From: Lentilitoribacter sp039986595
GTDB lineage: Bacteria; Pseudomonadota; Alphaproteobacteria; Rhizobiales; Rhizobiaceae
Direction: 5' to 3'
Assembly (NCBI GenBank): GCA_039986595.1
Contig: JBDWQJ010000004.1
Span: forward strand, 1-64,000
Length of the DNA: 64,000 nt
Position numbers and translations under genes: made by a program. The stretch's first letter is position 1. Every line of letters starts with the position of its first letter. A model generated the notes under the pieces. The model was not told where the DNA came from. It made no database searches and was given only the letters and a program-made list of their open reading frames with translations. This document shows, piece after piece, positions 1-8,994 of the stretch.

Positions 1-3000
1 TCAAACAGGCCACCTGCATCATCAGAGAGTGAATAACTCACACTATCTGTCACATCACCATCAGATGCGAGCGCTGTAATACCTACCGTATCACCCACAG
101 TTGCATTTTCATCAACAGCGTTTGATGAAGCGTTGTTATCAGACACGGCACCCACATCAAATTCATCAAAGTCAGAAACGGTAATTGAGAATGTCTCAGT
201 CGATGTTGAACCATCAGCAGAAGTAGCCGTGACAGCAATATCAATTGAACCTTCGGTTTCCGCATCAAAACTGGCGCCAGAAGCGACTGTCACCGTACCA
301 TCAGAAGCCACTTCAAAACGTGCATCGTCAACTGAATAAGTCACAGTATTATTTGTGCCATCAGCATCTGTTGCAGACGCAGTTACGCCAACTTCATCAC
401 CAGCAGATGCGTTTTCTGCAATCGTGTTGGTAGCGCTATCAGTGTCCGTGACGGCACCCACATCAAACTCATCAATATCGGAGACATTAATTGTGTAGCT
501 TTGTGTTGAGGTCGAACCATCGGCAGATGTTGCAGTCACTTCGATTGTGTGGCTGGTTGCGTTTTCATAATCAATGCCAGATGCATCTAAGATTGAAACT
601 TCGCCCGTGTTCGCATCGATCTCAAAAATCCCGCCTGCATCATCAGACAGGCTGTAAGTGACTGTATTATTTGAACCATCAGCGTCTGTTGCAGAGGCTG
701 TAATACCAACACTATCACCGTTAGACACATCTTCGGCAATTGTATTTGCAGAGCCGTCTGTGTCTGAAATGCTACCCACATCAAATTCATCAATGTCTGC
801 AACGTTAATTGAGAATGTTTCCGTTGACGATGAACCATCGGCAGATGTTGCTGTGACAGCGATATCTATTGAGCCTTCCGTTTCAGCATCAAAACTGGCA
901 CCAGATGCCACTGTCACCGTACCATCAGAAGCCACTTCAAAACGTGCATCGTCAACTGAATAGGTCACCGTATTATTTGTACCATCAGCATCTGTTGCAG
1001 ACGCTGTTACACCAATCTCATCACCCGCAGATGCGTTTTCCGCAATCGTGTTAGTAGCGCTATCAGTATCTGTGACCGCACCCACATCGAACTCATCAAT
1101 ATCGGAGACATTAATGGTAATCGTTTCAGTATATGTGCTGCCTGCACCATCTGAAACTTCAATTGTAATGTCATGCGACGTCGCATTTTCAAAATCGATA
1201 TCCGCACCAGCTTTTACAACAACCTGATCACCTGAAATTTCGAAGAAACCGGATGGGTCGCTGGTAATTGTGTAGCTCTGCACATCAAGCGAATTATCTT
1301 CCGCGCTCAATGTTGCAACGACAGTTCCTGCGCTTGAATTTTCATCAATGGATGTTGCAGACAAATCAATATCGCTTGGGCCGACATCAATCACATCATC
1401 TGCAGTCGTTGTTCCATCGGCAAACTCGAAAAACTCAACATTTTTAACTGTGTCAGTGCCATCTGGCGAACCAGGGCGATTATCGACAACTGTATATGTG
1501 CCGCCACTTTCAGTGATCGTGTAATCAGCCCAATTGCCGGAGAAAACAGCTGTGTCATCGCCTGTTCCGCCATCAATAGCGTCATTACCTTCGCCTCCGG
1601 TAATCGTGTCATTACCCGATTCACCGTATAATTTGTCATCACCTTCGTCACCATTAATGGTGTCAGTGCCATCACCACCATATGCGGTATCGTTACCTTC
1701 ACCCATATTGAGCGTATCATTACCGTTGCCTGTTGATGTATCGTCAAATCGATCATCACCAGCGCCTGCATTAACAACATCATCACCTGAAAGACCTGAA
1801 ATCGTATCGTTACCTGAACCGCCGTGTAAAACGTCATCATTCACTGTGCCAACAATTGTTTGATCCGCTGTTTCTTGAAGATCATCCGCCGAATAATCGC
1901 CATCATCAAAACGGAAGGTTTCAATTTCCATGACCGTATCTGTGCCGTCTGGACCGGTTACCGTCCAAACACCACCGTCATAATAAGGACTTTCTGAATG
2001 TGAGATTGTATAATCCGCTCTGTCCCCTGAGAACACCGCGATATCGATGCCGTCGCCGCCGCGAATGGTATCATCATCAGCACCACCTGTTAGCGTATCA
2101 TTACCATCTTCCCCATGGATGAAATCTTCACCCGTGCCGCCATCGATGACATCAGAACCATCACCACCATAGGCATAATCATCGCCTGCACCCATATTAA
2201 CGGTATCATCACCATTACCTGAAGCGGAATCGTCAAATTTATCATTACCGGCACCAGCATTCACAAAATCATTGCCTGCATTACCAGCAATTACATCATC
2301 GCCAGACGTACCCGTGATATCATCATCGCCTGCTCCACCAGAAACGCTCGTTTCGGTCACGCCAGTGTCAGTAAATGTTACGCCGCCATCTGCGAGTTGA
2401 ACATTTTCAGCCTCATCACCCACGGCAATTGTAAATGTTTGCGTTGATGTTGTGCCATCTGTGCTTGTCGCGGTGACTTCAATCGTGTGAGACGTGTCTG
2501 TTTCATAATCCAATGATCCAGCAACAGTGACTTCACCTGTATTTGCATCAATGGCAAAGAACCCACCAGGATTTGAAGACAGTGAATAGCTAACAGTATC
2601 CGTTGCATCAGCGTCTGATGCAAGAGCTGTAATACCAACAGCTGTACCAACAGAAGCGCCTTCTGTGACCGTGTTTCCTGTACCATCTGTATCACTAATC
2701 GCAGTGATCGATGTCTCGTTGACATCATTCACGCCAATCGCAAATGTTTGCGTTGATGTTGAGCCATCGTCTGATGTCGCTGTCACTTCAATTGTGTGCG
2801 AAGTAGACGTTTCAGCATCGAGTGATCCTGCAACGGTTACAACACCCGTGTTTGCATCAATATCAAACAGACCACCAGCATCATCAGATAGTGAATACGT
2901 CACACCATCTGTCACATCACCATCAGATGCGAGCGCGGTAATACCAACCGTATCACCCACAGATGCATTTTCATCAACAGCGTTTGACGAAGCGTTGCTG

Positions 3001-6000
3001 TCAGATACTGCACCCACATCAAATTCATCAATGTCAGAAACGTTTATGGAGAATGTTTCAGTCGATGTTGAACCATCAGCAGAAGTAGCCGTGACTTCGA
3101 TATTAATTGAACCTTCAGTTTCAGCATCAAAGCTTACGCCAGAAGCGACTGTCACCGTACCATCAGATGCCACTTCAAAACGTGCATCGTCAACTGAATA
3201 GGTCACAGTGTTATTTGTGCCATCAGCATCTGTTGCAGACGCAGTTACGCCAACTTCATCACCAGCAGATGCGTTTTCTGCAATCGTGTTGGTAGCGCTG
3301 TCAGTATCAGTCACCGCGCTGACATCGAACTCATCAATGTCAGTCACGTTGATGGTGTAGCTTTGCGTTGAGGTCGAACCATCGGCACTTGTTGCGGTCA
3401 CTTCAATTGTGTGGCTGGTCGCGTTTTCATAATCAATGCCAGACGCATCAGCGATAGAAACCTCGCCCGTGTTCGCATCAACCTCAAAGATCCCGCCTGC
3501 ATCATCAGACAGGCTGTAAGTAACTGTATTATTTGAACCATCAGCGTCCGTTGCAGAAGCTGTGATACCAACACTATCACCATTAGACACATCTTCGGCA
3601 ATTGTGTTGGCAGAGCCATCCGTGTCTGAAATGCTACCCACATCAAATTCATCTAGATCATTTACATCAATTGTGATTGTTTCAGAATAGGTGTTTCCGT
3701 TCGCATCAGTCACCTCAATTGTCACATCATGCGAAGTTGCGCCTTCAAAATCGATGTCAGCACCCGCTTTAACCAAAATCTGATCGCTAGAGATTTCAAA
3801 GAGCCCAGACGGATCATTGGTGATCGTGTAAGTATGGCTATCAAGCGCATTATCAGTCGCAGACAATGTCGCAACGACTGTGCCTGATGCAGAATTTTCA
3901 TCAACTGAGTCAGAAGATACATCAATATCACTTGGACCAACGTCTAATACATCAGCTACGCCAACTGTCCCATCGGCAAATTCAAAGTTCTCGATGTTAC
4001 TAACCGTGTCCGTGCCATCTGGCGATCCATCACGATTGTCGACAATTGTATAGGTTCCGCCACTTTCTGTAATAGTATAATCAGACCAATTGCCGGAATA
4101 AACAGCGGTGTCGTTCGTGCCAGCCCCACCATCAAGCGTATCATTTCCAGCTCCACCGGTAAGTGTATCTACGCCTGAACCCGTTTCAAGTAGGTTATTC
4201 TCACTGCTACCAACGACAGTATTATCAACGGTTGACTCTTTTAGATCGACATTTTCAATGTCAACGACAGTGTTGTTTTGTCCAGCAATTTGATAGCTGC
4301 CCGTTTCAAGGTTTATATCAACGCTGTGCGCACCTGTTGCATTGATGGTATCGATGCCTTCACCGCCATCCACATAGTCACTGTTGCCGCCACCAACTTG
4401 AAAGGTATCATTACCATCTCCACCGTAAAGTTGGTCATCACCACCACGCCCGTAGATAAAATCATCGCCGTTACCACCGTAAATAATGTCAGCACCGCCG
4501 CCGCCGGTAATTACATCTTCTTCCGACGTTCCCGTCATGTTGTCAGCACCACTGGTTCCAGTTGCTGTACCCTCATAATCCTGCACATTAATTGTGATGG
4601 TTTCGGAATAGGTATTTCCGCCAGCGTCTGTGACTTCAATTGTGATATCATGCGATTCAGCCGTTTCAAAATCAATATCTTGACCAGATTTAACTCGCAC
4701 TTCATTGCCCACAATCTCAAAGTGGCCGGATGGATCATTAGTGATCGCATAAGAAAATGTGTCTGTACCATCCCCATCTACGGCTGATAATGTCGCAACT
4801 GTGGCGCCTGAAGGATCATAAGAACTATCAATCGTACCGCCATCAGCAACAGTTTCATTCACACTACCACCGGTATAAGTGATGTCGGAAACTGCAAACT
4901 CATCAACGTCGGTTACATTAATTGTATAGCTTTGTGTTGAGGTCGAACCATCAGCAGAAGTAGCTGTCACTTCAATCGTGTGGCTGGTTGCGTTTTCATA
5001 ATCAATGCCAGACGCATCAGCGATAGAAACTTCGCCTGTGTTCGCATCAACCTCAAAGATCCCGCCTGCATCATCAGAAAGGCTGTAAGTGACTGTATTA
5101 TTTGAACCATCAGCGTCCGTTGCAGAAGCTGTGATACCAACACTATCACCGTTAGACACATCTTCGGCAATTGTATTTGCAGAGCCATCTGTGTCAGAAA
5201 TTGCAGACACATCATGTTCGTCCTCATCACCCACGGCAATTGTAAAAGTTTGCGTTGATGTTGTGCCATCTGAACTTGTTGCGGTGACTTCAATAGTGTG
5301 AGACGTGTCTGTTTCATAATCCAATGATCCAGCAACAGTGACTTCACCAGTATTTGCATCAATTGCAAAGAACCCACCAGGATTTGAAGAGAGTGAATAG
5401 CTAACAGTATCCGTTGTATCAGCATCCGACGCGAAAGCCGTAATTCCAACAGCCGTGCCAACGGTAGCACCTTCTGTGACAGTATTCCCAGACGCATCTG
5501 AATCACTAATTGCAGTGATTGATGTTTCGTTGACATCATTCACGCCAATCGCAAATGTTTGCGTTGATGTTGAGCCATCGTCTGATGTCGCCGTTACTTC
5601 AATTGTGTGCGATGTAGACGTTTCAGCATCCAATGATCCTGCAACGGTGACAACACCCGTGTTTGCATCAATATCAAACAGACCGCCTGCATCATCAGAG
5701 AGTGAATAACTCACGCCATCTGTCACATCACCGTCAGAAGCAAGCGCTGTAATACCTACCGTATCACCCACAGATGCATTTTCATCAACAGCGTTTGATG
5801 AAGCGTTGCTGTCAGATACTGCACCCACATCAAATTCATCAACGTCGGTGACATCAATGGTGTAGCTTTGCATAGATGTTGAACCATCAGCAGAAGTGGC
5901 AGTGACTTCAATCGTGTGGCTGCTCGCGTTTTCATAATCAATGCCAGATGCATCTGCAATTGAAACTTCGCCTGTTGAGGCGTCAATTTCAAAAATCCCG

Positions 6001-6953
6001 CCTGCGTCATCAGACAATGAATAAGTGATTGTGTTATTTGTGCCATCAGCATCTGTTGCAGACGCTGTGATCCCAACGCTGTCGCCATTGGACACACCTT
6101 CTGAGATGGTATTTGTAGACGTATCGGTATCAGAGATGGATGACACATCATATTCATTTACATCCGTGAGATCGATAGTCATCGTTTCTGTAAACGTATT
6201 ACCAGCACTATCGGTCACTTGAATAGAAATTTCGTGTATTGGTGCTGTCTCAAAGTCTAAATCAGCGCCATCTTTAACACGAATTTCATCACCAACAATT
6301 TCGAAATAACCCGAAGGGTCTGACACGATTTCATATGTGTGCGTATCTGTGTCGTTGGCATCAACTGTCGAAAGAGTTGCAATCACCGTTCCGCCACTTG
6401 CGTTTTCAGCAACTTCAGAATTGCTAAAGTCTATATCAACCGGAGCTACATTGATTTCGCCAGCATCTTCGGAAGCAGTCGTTGTTTGACTTGTTGACGA
6501 TAAGCCTTGTTGAGCATCAGCTCCGTCAGCGCGGTTTTCTTGGCTCAACGAATTAAGTTCAGGTGCAAGTGGCGCAGCACTCGTAGATTGAACCGCATCA
6601 ACGCCATCTATCGATGGCACATCTTGAATTTGAGCACTACGACTTTGATTGGCATTATTAGTAGAAACAGGAGCGTTGATGTCAGGAGTATTTGCATCAC
6701 TGGCATTATTAAATGCGAAGTTTTGTTCCGTTGGAGCATTAACATACGTTTGTGGAGATGCTGATGTATCTACCCCACCTTCAAGCGGCTGCTGGTTAAT
6801 ATGCCCAACACCTTGACCAATTTCATCTTGGCCAGGGAGCACAATATCCATGCGTTCAATCGGTGTTTCGCCCCCAAGATCAAGATTGTCTGTATCAACC
6901 TTGTTTTTCTTAGTCGCACTTGCTTTTCCTGTACCTTGCTCAACTTTAGACAT
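1..6953 (-). CDS. Giant cadherin/VCBS-like RTX repeat protein, T1SS substrate (partial, C-terminus off window)
   Basis: The minus strand reads open from ATG at 6951-6953 to the left edge, 2,317 codons without a stop at the places I checked by phase. An AGGAG ribosome site lies about 7 bases before the ATG. The first ~165 residues are low-complexity, rich in N, Q, S and D, with no Sec signal peptide, as expected for a type I secretion substrate whose signal would be C-terminal and off window. Then come ~100-residue modules with features such as DANTGEV, SHTIEVTATS and DVDEFDVG, typical of cadherin/VCBS-like adhesin repeats, interrupted by three blocks of GGxGxDxL nonapeptides that bind calcium. 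The divergent ABC-ABC-HlyD operon is the obvious exporter. Likely role (inference) is surface adhesion or biofilm matrix. I saw no TAAG-type LapG cleavage site near the N-terminus. Whether the protein has enzymatic domains further on cannot be seen. Confidence 0.9.
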   Translation of the reverse strand, partial: MSKVEQGTGKASATKKNKVDTDNLDLGGETPIERMDIVLPGQDEIGQGVGHINQQPLEGGVDTSASPQTYVNAPTEQNFAFNNASDANTPDINAPVSTNNANQSRSAQIQDVPSIDGVDAVQSTSAAPLAPELNSLSQENRADGADAQQGLSSTSQTTTASEDAGEINVAPVDIDFSNSEVAENASGGTVIATLSTVDANDTDTHTYEIVSDPSGYFEIVGDEIRVKDGADLDFETAPIHEISIQVTDSAGNTFTETMTIDLTDVNEYDVSSISDTDTSTNTISEGVSNGDSVGITASATDADGTNNTITYSLSDDAGGIFEIDASTGEVSIADASGIDYENASSHTIEVTATSADGSTSMQSYTIDVTDVDEFDVGAVSDSNASSNAVDENASVGDTVGITALASDGDVTDGVSYSLSDDAGGLFDIDANTGVVTVAGSLDAETSTSHTIEVTATSDDGSTSTQTFAIGVNDVNETSITAISDSDASGNTVTEGATVGTAVGITAFASDADTTDTVSYSLSSNPGGFFAIDANTGEVTVAGSLDYETDTSHTIEVTATSSDGTTSTQTFTIAVGDEDEHDVSAISDTDGSANTIAEDVSNGDSVGITASATDADGSNNTVTYSLSDDAGGIFEVDANTGEVSIADASGIDYENATSHTIEVTATSADGSTSTQSYTINVTDVDEFAVSDITYTGGSVNETVADGGTIDSSYDPSGATVATLSAVDGDGTDTFSYAITNDPSGHFEIVGNEVRVKSGQDIDFETAESHDITIEVTDAGGNTYSETITINVQDYEGTATGTSGADNMTGTSEEDVITGGGGADIIYGGNGDDFIYGRGGDDQLYGGDGNDTFQVGGGNSDYVDGGEGIDTINATGAHSVDINLETGSYQIAGQNNTVVDIENVDLKESTVDNTVVGSSENNLLETGSGVDTLTGGAGNDTLDGGAGTNDTAVYSGNWSDYTITESGGTYTIVDNRDGSPDGTDTVSNIENFEFADGTVGVADVLDVGPSDIDVSSDSVDENSASGTVVATLSATDNALDSHTYTITNDPSGLFEISSDQILVKAGADIDFEGATSHDVTIEVTDANGNTYSETITIDVNDLDEFDVGSISDTDGSANTIAEDVSNGDSVGITASATDADGSNNTVTYSLSDDAGGIFEVDANTGEVSIADASGIDYENATSHTIEVTATSADGSTSTQSYTINVTDIDEFDVSAVTDTDSATNTIAENASAGDEVGVTASATDADGTNNTVTYSVDDARFEVASDGTVTVASGVSFDAETEGSINIEVTATSADGSTSTETFSINVSDIDEFDVGAVSDSNASSNAVDENASVGDTVGITALASDGDVTDGVTYSLSDDAGGLFDIDANTGVVTVAGSLDAETSTSHTIEVTATSDDGSTSTQTFAIGVNDVNETSITAISDTDGTGNTVTEGASVGTAVGITALASDADATDTVSYSLSSNPGGFFAIDANTGEVTVAGSLDYETDTSHTIEVTATSTDGTTSTQTFTIAVGDEAENVQLADGGVTFTDTGVTETSVSGGAGDDDITGTSGDDVIAGNAGNDFVNAGAGNDKFDDSASGNGDDTVNMGAGDDYAYGGDGSDVIDGGTGEDFIHGEDGNDTLTGGADDDTIRGGDGIDIAVFSGDRADYTISHSESPYYDGGVWTVTGPDGTDTVMEIETFRFDDGDYSADDLQETADQTIVGTVNDDVLHGGSGNDTISGLSGDDVVNAGAGDDRFDDTSTGNGNDTLNMGEGNDTAYGGDGTDTINGDEGDDKLYGESGNDTITGGEGNDAIDGGTGDDTAVFSGNWADYTITESGGTYTVVDNRPGSPDGTDTVKNVEFFEFADGTTTADDVIDVGPSDIDLSATSIDENSSAGTVVATLSAEDNSLDVQSYTITSDPSGFFEISGDQVVVKAGADIDFENATSHDITIEVSDGAGSTYTETITINVSDIDEFDVGAVTDTDSATNTIAENASAGDEIGVTASATDADGTNNTVTYSVDDARFEVASDGTVTVASGASFDAETEGSIDIAVTATSADGSSSTETFSINVADIDEFDVGSISDTDGSANTIAEDVSNGDSVGITASATDADGSNNTVTYSLSDDAGGIFEIDANTGEVSILDASGIDYENATSHTIEVTATSADGSTSTQSYTINVSDIDEFDVGAVTDTDSATNTIAENASAGDEVGVTASATDADGTNNTVTYSVDDARFEVASDGTVTVASGASFDAETEGSIDIAVTATSADGSTSTETFSITVSDFDEFDVGAVSDNNASSNAVDENATVGDTVGITALASDGDVTDSVSYSLSDDAGGLF
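1395..1860 (-). repeat. RTX calcium-binding block 3 with linker
   Basis: Minus-strand translation gives GGSGNDTISG, GAGDDRFDD, GESGNDTITG and GGTGDDTAVF. Its linker (SGNWADYTITESGG, DNRPGSPDGTDTV, FEFADG) is nearly the same as that after block 1, so the two RTX-plus-linker units look like duplicates. Confidence 0.85.
1880..2345 (-). repeat. RTX calcium-binding block 2
   Basis: Minus-strand translation gives GGAGDDDITG, GNAGNDFVNAG, GGDGSDVIDG and GEDGNDTLTG, classic RTX nonapeptides. A linker containing FSGDRADYTI and FRFDDGD follows and leads straight into block 3. Confidence 0.85.
3955..4570 (-). repeat. RTX calcium-binding block 1 with linker
   Basis: Translated on the minus strand this part gives glycine/aspartate nonapeptides such as GGNGDDFIYG and GGAGNDTLDG, the hemolysin-type calcium-binding pattern. 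It is followed by a linker with SGNWSDYTITESGG and FEFADG. The block lies between two cadherin-like modules of the PSGxFEI type. Confidence 0.85.
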
Positions 6954-7012
6954 ATTAACTCCTGAAAATGTCGAATCCTCAATTTAAATGTAAAAGTTTT
7001 CAAAAAGTTGAG

Positions 7013-7046
7013 GCGATCATTACAAGATCTATGAATCTGCGATCAT
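7013..7046. repeat. Direct repeat GCGATCAT x2 in the adhesin/T1SS divergent promoter region
   Basis: The octamer GCGATCAT occurs at 7013-7020 and 7039-7046, 26 bases apart start to start, in the 262-base gap between the two divergent units. The spacing places both copies on similar helical faces. A sequence ATGGTTAA at 7141-7148, the complement of a CtrA-type half site, lies closer to the exporter gene. All of this is only suggestive. Confidence 0.3.
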
Positions 7047-7215
7047 AGTTAACAAAACGACTCCAGATTTAATTTGGAATGAAATTCATGGAGAAAATCG
7101 CTCATCAGGCTCATTTTCGTAAGTTTGCGGCAATCTAATTATGGTTAATAAGATGCTAATAATTTGGTTGTATTTACTAAGCATAATGACTGGTGGATTT
7201 TATTAGATTGGCTTA

Positions 7216-8994
7216 TTGAAACGAATGGCACGCAAATTTGCAGATAAAATAGCCTCAAAGACCGAGGAATTATCCTCGGCGATTGCTGATGCGCGCGCTG
7301 AAAATGACGCCAAAAACCCAGTCGTAGCCGAAGCAGATACACCTTTAACAAAACAAGTCTTGGTCATCTCGCTAATTGCCAACCTTTTGGGATTAGCGAT
7401 GCCGCTCGCCATATTTCAGGTTTATGACCGGATATTACCAAATCAAGCTGGAGCAACATTGTTTTGGTTGATTACCGGACTGTTAGCTGCTGTTATTCTT
7501 GATACAATACTACGAAGCTTGAGATCTTACATACTTGGCTGGGCAGCGCTAAAAAACGGTCATCGCGCACAGCAATTGGCAATGAACCAGCTTTTGAACG
7601 CAAATCCAGGTGAACGCGCAACAATTACGCGATCCAAATGGTTGGATGGGCTTGATGCAATTGCGGAATATAGTAATTTCCAGGGCAGTCAGAACAGAAC
7701 CATCCTCATTGACATTCCAATGGCGTTTATTTTCCTAGCGATGGTGGCGTTAGTGGGCGGCACACTTGTTTTTGTACCGATCGTCCTGATTATCGCTTTT
7801 GGACTATTTAGTTTCCTACAAGGCAAAGAAATTCAGTCTTTTCTCGATAACCGCTCTCAGCAGGATACGCGACAGAATGATTTCCTTTTAGAAACCTTTT
7901 CAAACATTCAAACTGTGAAGAACCTGGCCGTTGAAAGTCAATTGCTCAGACGATTTGAAATGCTGCAAAAAACATCAACTGTTTCAAGCTATCACGCCAT
8001 TATTAGCACCAACAAGCTACAAACACAGGGCGTTGTCTTTTCCAACATGATGATGATCTGTGTGGTTTCGTTTGGTGCAGTTCGCGTTATCGGTGGCGAC
8101 ATGAGTTTAGCCGCTCTTGCATGTTGTTCGCTCTTAACCGGACGAATGGTTCAGCCGTTTGCCCGTGCATTGACGCTGTTTCATGAAATTCAGAATATTC
8201 GCCTGGCCAGAAAACGCTGCAATGTGTTTGACCGAATTGCCAATAAAGGCTTGCAAACTAATACGAACGCCGAAAGTTTGACCAAAGGTGCCTTTAGCAT
8301 CCGAAATCTTGTACTACCATCGAATGACAAAAACGCTGACATCGAGCCATATAATTTAACGGCAACACCCGGTGAATTCATCGGCATTCACTGCCAGGAA
8401 AACGCTGAAAGAACTGAGTTTGTCAGTTTCTTAAACGGTAAGTTCGTTCCCGAAAGCGGGAATGTATTTGCAGATGGCTTCTCATCGAAACAATGGCACG
8501 AACTTGGCATTAACCGCGAGATCGGATTTGTTTCCGCAAAAACTGAGATTTTTGAAGGTACTATCATTGATAATCTCACCATGTTTGGTGGCGCAAACTT
8601 AGTTGAAAGTGCGCGCGAAGCGTCGCGTCTCATCGGTCTCGAGCAGGATATTTTTAAGCTTCCAGATGGCTATGATACGGTGTTGAGCATTGGTTCTGCA
8701 TCAATTTTATCGCCAGGCTTTCTCCAGCGTATAAAAATCGCTCGCGCAATCAGAAGACAGCCTAAAATCTTTATTTTTGACGGCGCAAACAGTAATATGG
8801 ATATGCGCTCTGACAAATTACTCGCCGATGGACTTTTAACTCTTAAAGGCAAGATGACAGCCGTATACTTTTCCAGCCGCCCTTCATTTTTGAAAATCTG
8901 TGACCAAAGGCTTCGTATGCAAGATGGTCATCTTTTGCCAGATGATTTTGTTCAACCAAAAGCGGATAAACCATCTGCTCAATCTGCATCTTAA
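7216..8994 (+). CDS. Type I secretion ABC exporter subunit 1, degenerate nucleotide-binding domain
   Basis: 592 residues: an ABC transmembrane domain (about residues 45-330) with several hydrophobic segments, then an ABC ATPase-like domain (about 345-575). The family fold is clear (GEFIGI, LPDGYDT, IARAI, IFIFD), but the active residues are not. The P-loop position (about 390-401) reads IHCQENAERTEF with no GKS/T. The signature is LSPGF, the catalytic glutamate after Walker B is glycine (FIFDGA), and the switch histidine is replaced in SSRPS. It can hardly bind and split ATP by itself, so it probably pairs with the next gene as a heterodimer. It lacks the N-terminal C39-like domain. The start is a TTG at 7216 or ATG at 7225, with a weak ribosome site. 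It is divergent from the giant RTX protein, its likely cargo. Confidence 0.88.
   Translation: MKRMARKFADKIASKTEELSSAIADARAENDAKNPVVAEADTPLTKQVLVISLIANLLGLAMPLAIFQVYDRILPNQAGATLFWLITGLLAAVILDTILRSLRSYILGWAALKNGHRAQQLAMNQLLNANPGERATITRSKWLDGLDAIAEYSNFQGSQNRTILIDIPMAFIFLAMVALVGGTLVFVPIVLIIAFGLFSFLQGKEIQSFLDNRSQQDTRQNDFLLETFSNIQTVKNLAVESQLLRRFEMLQKTSTVSSYHAIISTNKLQTQGVVFSNMMMICVVSFGAVRVIGGDMSLAALACCSLLTGRMVQPFARALTLFHEIQNIRLARKRCNVFDRIANKGLQTNTNAESLTKGAFSIRNLVLPSNDKNADIEPYNLTATPGEFIGIHCQENAERTEFVSFLNGKFVPESGNVFADGFSSKQWHELGINREIGFVSAKTEIFEGTIIDNLTMFGGANLVESAREASRLIGLEQDIFKLPDGYDTVLSIGSASILSPGFLQRIKIARAIRRQPKIFIFDGANSNMDMRSDKLLADGLLTLKGKMTAVYFSSRPSFLKICDQRLRMQDGHLLPDDFVQPKADKPSAQSAS

Noticed and set aside
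2665..3201. 178-codon open frame on the plus strand, rich in Val, Ser and Pro
   Set aside because: It is antisense to the giant repeat protein. The repeat structure keeps this frame open too, and it has no ribosome site and no family resemblance. The same holds for 658-963, 1534-1863, 4278-4787 and 5455-5709.
1..6450. Regular repeats that might be a CRISPR array or satellite DNA
   Set aside because: The repeats have a period of about 300 bases, keep one reading frame and encode cadherin-like and RTX modules; there are no short repeats with unique spacers and no cas genes.
6500..6770. Plus-strand frame 6507-6764 as a small basic protein
   Set aside because: It lies antisense to the N-terminal region of the RTX protein, whose start and ribosome site are convincing.
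6500..6953. LapA-type N-terminal retention module with a LapG cleavage site
   Set aside because: The N-terminal 150 residues are low-complexity. An Ala-Ala pair occurs in TSAAPLAP but does not fit the TAAG/PAAG pattern, and lapD and lapG are not in the window.
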